Assembly: GCF_964340395.1 (NCBI RefSeq)
Contig: NC_135558.1
Location: 3,056,001 to 3,120,000 of the forward strand
DNA from: Glandiceps talaboti
Taxonomy: Eukaryota > Hemichordata > Enteropneusta > Spengelidae
Length of the DNA stretch: 64,000 bases
Reading direction: 5' to 3'
Positions 57,909 through 64,000 of this stretch are shown piece by piece. Position 1 is the stretch's first letter, and the number at the start of each line of letters is the position of its first letter. Under the pieces are notes generated by a model. It was not told where the DNA came from. It did not search any database and saw only the letters and a list, made by a program, of their open reading frames with translations. A program made the position numbers and the translations under genes.

Positions 57909-58734
57909 GTAAAGATTTACGACCCTGCTGCTTACTGTCTCATATTTACAATTAATAAAACTACACAAACATTTCTTCACGGTTACGAATTTATTTTCTC
58001 TCGAAAGCCATAGTTTGTTACATCCACGTAATTCACCGATTTCGGGGGATAAATGCTTTGAAATTGTATAGAACATACCTGTTGACGATTTACGAACCTG
58101 CTGTCCCATAGTTGCCATACATTCATTGAGAATCAGGACGGTCCCCTGGTTTTGAGACCATGTACACGCACGTGTACTCGTCTTTCAAACCACGTGTACA
58201 CTGCGTGCATGGTTGGTATCATGGCAACCAATACAAAGAAACGAAAGTAGACAACCTTGGAATTATACAACGACCCCCTCCCCCCCCCCCCCCAGTTAAA
58301 ATGTGTAAACATGTAATCCTTACATCAAATAACCATGTGTATGTAACAGATGACACATGAAGTGTTTTGTATTATTTTGTTTTGTTTTGCGATATGTTGT
58401 GTTATGGCGTAGCGTGATGTGTTGGATGCCCTGGGGTGGTGTGGGTGGTGTTGCGTTGTGTTGAGTAGTGTTGTGAACAACCAAGAAAGAGTTCCAGAAC
58501 TATCAAAACTATCAAAACTCTTGCGCTCTGCCACTGCGGTATAGAGCACTGTCTTAGCAGATTGATACTCACCGAGTATATATATATCGTTCCACAAATA
58601 GAATTTGAAATGTCCAGAATGGATATAGATTCAGAATAGAGAGTAGAGTAGTCTATTGTGTGTATTAGTACTGTAACACTAACAATAGTTAAATTGTCAA
58701 CATCAACAGAAATGTCGACGAACGTATTATGCTT

Positions 58735-58850
58735 GGATGATTTGATTTGATTTGATTTGATTTATTTCAGCACAAGAAAATAAACATTCAGTATACAGTT
58801 ATACAGAAAACAGTTATTACAACAGACAAAATAAACGTTATTGTGCTGGG
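58735..58850. mobile_element. retroelement tail (TTTGA repeats)
   Basis: Five GATTT units followed by ATTTCAGCACAAGAAAATAA. Read on the minus strand it ends in AAATCAAATC repeats, as in tails of CR1/L2-like retrotransposons. No coding part. Confidence 0.35.
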
Positions 58851-60450
58851 ATAACACAGAAAAGTTAAAAACTTATTTCCACTGTGGTACCACATAGAAC
58901 AGACAAACTCAACTTCATTAACGGTGGAGCCACACTCGATTAGTGGAAAGCTATTTTTTGGACTCCAAATTGCCCTTTTTGTCTTATGTGGTCATTATTG
59001 ACATGTACATATTGACTTTCAAATTGGCAATAACATGAATTACCTCCTAGTTTTTCACTCATGTTTCTTACATCTCGAGAATGTTTTGTCAATAAAACAA
59101 ATACATCCAACAAATTTGCTAAACATTAGGCCTAATAAAACTATTGTGTGGTTCCGATTTTAGAATAGGTGGAGTGGGTAGATTTTTTATTTTATTTATT
59201 ATTATATTTTTGTTCATGTGCGAGTGTTTAGTTCAATTTTTCCATTGTTTTCCAAATGGTCTCTGTGTTATAAATTTCTTCCTATCAGATGTACAGCCAT
59301 TACAGATTGGAAGAACAGTTTTAGATTGTCTTTTTAAGTTGATGTCAGTTTCTGCATCCACTATTTCTCATGAAACTTCACAATTGTCGCGATTTTTTTT
59401 CTCGAATACGTAAAAAGATTTTAGGGTCGGCAGTGAAAAACTAGATGAGGTCGGGTAAACGGAACCAAATTGTTTTTAAGGCCTTATGCGAATTAGCCTA
59501 AAGAATATGCAACAGCTTTATAAAGAATATACATACCAGATTTAAATTCATTTGAATAAGTAGTTTTTGACGTAACATTCTAAAACATTCGTTAATTTAC
59601 AAATGAAATAAAGCACACACACACACGTACCGTCATGAAACCCCATGTTTTGTAATGACTAAAGATCACTCACGTCACTGCATACGTCATAGTAACCATG
59701 GCCGACACGGTAACCGGTACTCGGTTGACAGTGTAATTTATCGTGTTGTCATTCAAGACAGCACCTCGGTCTATTGTTAGTAGATGGCTAACAAGTCCTG
59801 ATAACATTCCATAGCGGGATTCAACAATAGCTAATACATCGTTTTAGACTACTGGTATTTCGCTCACTCCTTTGGGGTTTAATTTGCGTATGCTGCAAAG
59901 AATATCTTACCGATCGCATTAAAATAATGCAACAAACGTTCTGTGCGTTGTGATGGATTGATTTACTATGTACAGACAAGTAACTTTTCTGTGATTTATT
60001 GTAATTTCAAGCCACCCGTGTCTGTTCGATAACACCATAGACAATGAATGAGATCTCGTCGCTATCGTTACGTGATCTTACGTGCTATATATCGTCCCAT
60101 TATCGTTATTATTTGGTACATGCATTGGGCAATATCTAAAGAATGCCGGCTTATAATTTCATATAATTTGTGCATAACAACAAAGAGTGTTTTTGTTGAT
60201 GTGGCTATCTTAATGATTCATTTGCATAATTAATGATTTTCGGTAATTAGGCAATATCTTAGGTATGCAAGTTTCAAGTTTCAAATAGTTTGGTAAGTTA
60301 AATTGCCAATTAAGAGGTACATCGTGTATGATATCTATAGTTCAAGCGCTTCACAATCATTACCCCTGGCACGGACCTATAGTGGCACATGGTATATACT
60401 TTTTTCATACTATCAATTACGCACAGCAATAATTAAAACACCCACATTCC
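58850..60450. other. intergenic, no gene supported
   Basis: Sequence without convincing exons. Near 59670-59715 there are two CRE-like cores (CACGTCAC, TACGTCAT) followed by ACCATGGCCGACACGGTAAC, a good translation-start context and a possible donor. This could be a short first exon of an unknown gene but nothing downstream confirms it. Confidence 0.35.
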
Positions 60451-60484
60451 AACCTCTATCCTACTAGGTCCCCAATTATACAGG

Positions 60485-60845
60485 TGGATTTATTGAGGCA
60501 AAGTTGTGACCCAATCTCGAACCTGCAACTTGCAGATTCCAAGCCAACCGCTTTATAAGTATAACCATTAATATTCAATTTAACACCATGACGCCACAAC
60601 CTGCAACTTGAAGAGTACAAGCTAAACCATTCTAACCATTCGGCCATCATGTCTCCACAGCCAGCAATGTACAGATTACAAGCCAGCCACTCTTACAATT
60701 CAACCATCATAATTCCATAACCAGCAATGTACAGATTACACACCAATCACTCTAACCCATTAAACTATCGTGACTTCACAACCTGAAACTTGAAGATTCC
60801 AAACCAGCCACTCAAACCATTCGACCATAATAACTCATAATGGGT
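60485..60845 (-). repeat. tandem array of ~5 tRNA-like SINE units
   Basis: On the minus strand, a ~63-bp unit repeats with the A-box-like phrase TGGCCGAATGGTTAGAATGG, then GGCTTGTAATCTGCAAG, then a B-box-like GGTTCGAGATT (intact only in the last unit, plus 60513-60523; others read GGTTGTGG or GGTTATGG). This is the order and spacing of a class II tRNA-derived (Ser/Leu-like) SINE head. After the last unit the sequence runs into a non-tRNA tail with AATAAATCCACC. Units are diverged and unlikely to be functional tRNAs. Confidence 0.6.
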
Positions 60846-60849
60846 CAAC

Positions 60850-63160
60850 AACATGATCGTCTTTTTCGGGTTTGTTATACTTTACAATATCAACACATCA
60901 ATAGGACTTCATATTTGTTTTGATGTACAAATAAAAATATCAATATACTAGTATACATTTTAGTTTTGCTTAACTTTCAAACTCAACTCATAGTCCCCGT
61001 TAGGCTCAGATTGTGTCTTTGAATAAATACCAATCAAATATATGCAATTTAGTGCACCATAATGCCAGATTTAGCAGACAACAAGTACATTATCTCTTGT
61101 TGTTGGCCGGGCTTGGTGGATGAGTCAGCTAAATTTGAGGCGTTGGCACTCAATGTATGGAAAATTCCATGTTTAGTGTTTAAGATGCTGGAATTCTGTT
61201 GTAATGTAAACTGCATTGTATTTAGGGGATGTATCTTTGCATCTTAAAAGATGGTTTAAGTTGTTGTAAGAACTCCCTGGAGATACAAGTTGCATTGAAT
61301 AGTGTAACAAACAAAACTAGTAATCTGCTTTGCACATTGATTCAAAGCTGATAACACAAAGTTCTTTTAGATGAAAAAAGTTGTGATTTTAATAATAGAC
61401 ATGAAATAGATGATTGTGTGATTATTGTTCACATGGGTGTAGTAATGGTGCAGTGCATTCTGCACAAGGAATCACAGCAGTGTTCCCTTTCTTTCCCTCT
61501 ATCCAGCTTCAAGGCCAACTCCAGCGTGCACAACAGCCTTCTCTAATAGCCCAAGTATCAGTATATTCAACTCCTGCAGACCTTCCCACACAAATCACGA
61601 TTGATTGCATTGTGTGCACCAACCATCCCATGGCTGTAATCAATAGTTTGTACGAGTTATAGTAATAACCAAGTGTCTGAATCTATTAATGACGTCTTTA
61701 CCACATTCAATAGTAATGTTTTTTTTTCTTGTAGAATAAAGAATCTCCTTGTTTATTGGTCCTTTCGGTTTAAAAGTCTTTCAATGCGTCACTGCAAATC
61801 ACTTTGAAGATGCAAATTGGTGACGGTGGATGTCTTTCAACAACCACACTATGTTGACAGACGGTCTTATATAACCGTATATCAGTAGGGTTTGCTGTAA
61901 TGATACCAAAATTTTATATTTTGCAGCAAGTTGATCAGATTTCTATTACATTATCATGGGTTTATGACAGCACACGACATATCGATTTAACCAGAAAGTA
62001 TGAAGAGAAGAAACCCTTCTGAACGATCTTAAACTCTTTAATTGCAACACGTAAATGGATTCATCTGCAATGCTATATAAACACCCATATATCTTAGGAC
62101 CATTTTCTTTTTGTATCTTCTGATTCGCCGATATTTACGCGGTCATGTCAAACTAGAATACTTTTAGATATCTTGATTTCCTGGCCTCTAAATGGTCGAC
62201 ATATAATTGTAAAGTACAGTATCCTGTGTTGATTATCGATAGTCTAAGAAAATGATTTACAATTGAAACCAGTAAACCCGAAGCAGTGCGTCGTCGGGCT
62301 AGAAAAAACCTAAAATCTTACCAGTATTGCCAATTTCTTTGCCTGGGTTATATGATACTGTTAGTTGCTAAAGGTAGCAAATGTTTACTTTAATGGTTAT
62401 ACCGACATTCCATACAACAGTACAGAAAAGAAAATTAAAAAAAACAAACTCCCCCAAAAACAAACGAAAAGAGAACAAACCATTTACGGTCACTGTGTAA
62501 CAATCTCCGAAGATAATGGTATCACAGCTAGACAATAATGTAGCATTTTACTACCTAAAGATTCTATGTCAAGCTACATATTAATATTTGTCAAACTTTC
62601 TGTCGGGCCAGACGATGGAACGTAGCAATGCTAGCAAAAAAAAGAATTATCGACCAATACAATGAAGTGTGACATATAACATTTTTTGTCAAACCAGCCT
62701 GACGACTGGCGTATTTCGATGTGACGTAACTGTACGTATATCCCAAGGCAATAGATGAACCCAAGGGTGACTCATTAAGAATCCGGCTTTTAAAAAGTAG
62801 CTGGAACTTTTGTGAATCCTTTGCCACAACAACACATTTGACAAAAGGGAGATAGAATGAAAGGAGAAATCTCATTATAGGGAAATCTCGTGATTAAGTT
62901 CATGCTCAGGTGCCTCTCTTCTAAGTGCCAACATTTTTTGGGAGGTAAGATAACTTTCGGTGTGATGTGCAAATATGTTTTATAATACAATATAAGACAG
63001 CACTGACTTTTATTTTACATAGTTTGTAATGAAATCACTCAGCTCAATAAATAACACAGACAGTACAAACTGAGGATAACGCATTTGTTAAAGGTGACCA
63101 ACTCTAAAGCCACTCCATGTCCTCTCTAATAAACTAAAAATGGGTTCTACCGATCCCGCT
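60850..63160. other. intergenic, no gene supported
   Basis: Mostly AT-rich sequence. A plus-strand frame at about 61440-61660 has protein-like composition (LQGQLQRAQQPSLIAQVSVY) but no splice or homology support. Confidence 0.4.
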
Positions 63161-63166
63161 TGGGTC

Positions 63167-63173
63167 TATAAAT
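63167..63173 (+). promoter_or_regulatory. TATA box of the small secreted-protein gene
   Basis: TATAAAT 62 bp upstream of the ATG at 63229, placing the start of transcription near 63197 and a 5' UTR of about 30 nt. Confidence 0.65.
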
Positions 63174-63228
63174 GCCAACCTTTTCTTCCAGAAGTCGTAC
63201 CTGGATCACAAGCTTCTGGTATACCAAG

Positions 63229-63330
63229 ATGTCTCGTCTTACTTTTATCTGTTCTGCAGCTATGCTGCTGTGTGTGCTCTTGGCTAGCACAGAATCCAGG
63301 TCCCTAAAGGGTAAAGATTTACTCGCAAAG
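63229..63330 (+). CDS. small secreted protein, exon 1 (signal peptide)
   Basis: Encodes 34 residues: MSRLTFICSAAMLLCVLLAS, then TESRSLKGKDLLAK. The first ~20 are a classic signal peptide (positive N-region, hydrophobic core, small residues before the cut, probably after AST or TES). Ends in phase 0 at donor GTAAAA (63331). The mature part is Lys-rich. The ATG is the first after the TATA box. Family not recognised; a peptide hormone, antimicrobial or small matrix protein are all possible. Confidence 0.65.
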
Positions 63331-63675
63331 GTAAAACAAACTCAGTCTTCTAATTTATGTAATTCCTAATGTTTAAAACTTCAAATTTCACACTATTCTT
63401 ACATTTTCTGGTCCGAGGTTGTTCTGCGAACAGGACACAATGTAGTTCGAGAGTTCAACTAACTTACAGCGTTGAGTTTTCTCGAGACCATTCCTTTTTT
63501 GTTTCTGATGTCAAATCTTCACTCAAAAGAGAAAAAGAAAAAGATGTAGAAAAAGGGCGATTCTTTATGTGGCATTCAAGACAACTACAGCAGCACGATA
63601 TTTATTGACTACTTTAGATTTAAACCTTGTCAATTTCATATATACCAATCCTGCAATTTTTCATTCATTCGTTCA

Positions 63676-63756
63676 ATGTATGTAAGTATGTATGTATGTA
63701 TGTATGTATGTATGTATGTATGTATGTATGTATGTATGTATGTATGTATGTATGTA

Positions 63757-63803
<47 letters not shown>

Positions 63804-63867
63804 ATGTATGTATGTATGTATGTATGTATGTATGTATGTATGTATGTATGTATGTATGTATGTATGT
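63676..63867. repeat. (TATG)n/(TG)n microsatellite in the first intron
   Basis: TATG run, a central TG run at 63762-63788, then TATG again. Frames through it are not genes. Confidence 0.97.
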
Positions 63868-63951
63868 GTGCATAATTGGATTGGTCATTGATTTTAGCAT
63901 TTCTGAATATTGTAGAGGAGACGAGAAAAAAAGTTTCTTTTTATTTTGTAG

Positions 63952-64000
63952 TTATCGGCAGCGAAGCGTAACAAGGTAGAAGTTGCCAAAGAAAAAAACC
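63952..64000 (+). CDS. small secreted protein, exon 2 (partial, off the edge)
   Basis: After acceptor TTTTGTAG the frame continues in phase 0 as LSAAKRNKVEVAKEKN to the window edge. The join gives DLLAK-LSAAKRNKVEVAKEKN, a basic, helical-looking segment with a KR pair that could be a processing site. Confidence 0.5.

Noticed and set aside
61414-61662. 82-residue frame with Gln-rich segment
   Set aside because: No splice sites, promoter or homology seen; kept only as a remark in the intergenic entry.

Overview
This is animal nuclear DNA, from a bilaterian and most likely a marine invertebrate. Evidence: long GT-AG introns, AT-rich non-coding sequence, many microsatellites and minisatellites, frequent ACATGTACA motifs, and many short inverted-repeat transposons. 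The phylum cannot be fixed from the window. Hemichordate, cephalochordate, brachiopod and mollusc all remain possible.

Layout. Positions 1-2,050 hold a 32-bp tandem array and, on the minus strand, an intronless glycine N-acyltransferase-like (GLYAT-like) gene. Positions 2,051-7,100 are gene-poor, with GA and GT tracts and a broken reverse-transcriptase fragment. Positions 7,179-52,418 carry one complete dynamin gene on the plus strand: 20 exon positions, two of them present as alternative copies. It encodes about 846-852 residues with GTPase domain, stalk, PH domain, GED and a short proline-rich tail. Most exon sizes match, as I recall them, the exon sizes of vertebrate dynamins. Its 3' UTR runs to about 54 kb. 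From 56,530 there is an unrecognised plus-strand gene (two or three exons visible). Positions 58.7-60.9 kb hold a retroelement end and an array of tRNA-like SINE units. A TATA-driven small secreted-protein gene starts at 63,229 and runs off the right edge.

The main discovery is in the dynamin gene. It has two sets of duplicated alternative exons: 12a/12b in the stalk-PH linker, where the reading frame forces exactly one to be used, and 16a/16b at the start of the GED. The gene could therefore make four core isoforms. Both sites differ from the well-known mammalian alternative exon 10a/10b. The sequence before this gene's single intact equivalent of exon 10 holds two decayed copies of that exon's start.

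The introns are a dense collection of mobile DNA. It includes a 1.5-kb element with long terminal inverted repeats (TIRs), a perfect 9-bp target-site duplication (TSD) and a RecQ-like helicase fragment (Pack-MULE-like). A 465-bp element with a 9-bp duplication is inserted inside another repeat. Three CAG...CTG elements have 5-bp duplications. An inverted pair of about 250-bp MITEs brackets exons 12a, 12b and 13. A near-perfect 50-copy array of a 50-bp unit ends 12 bp before the exon 15 splice acceptor.
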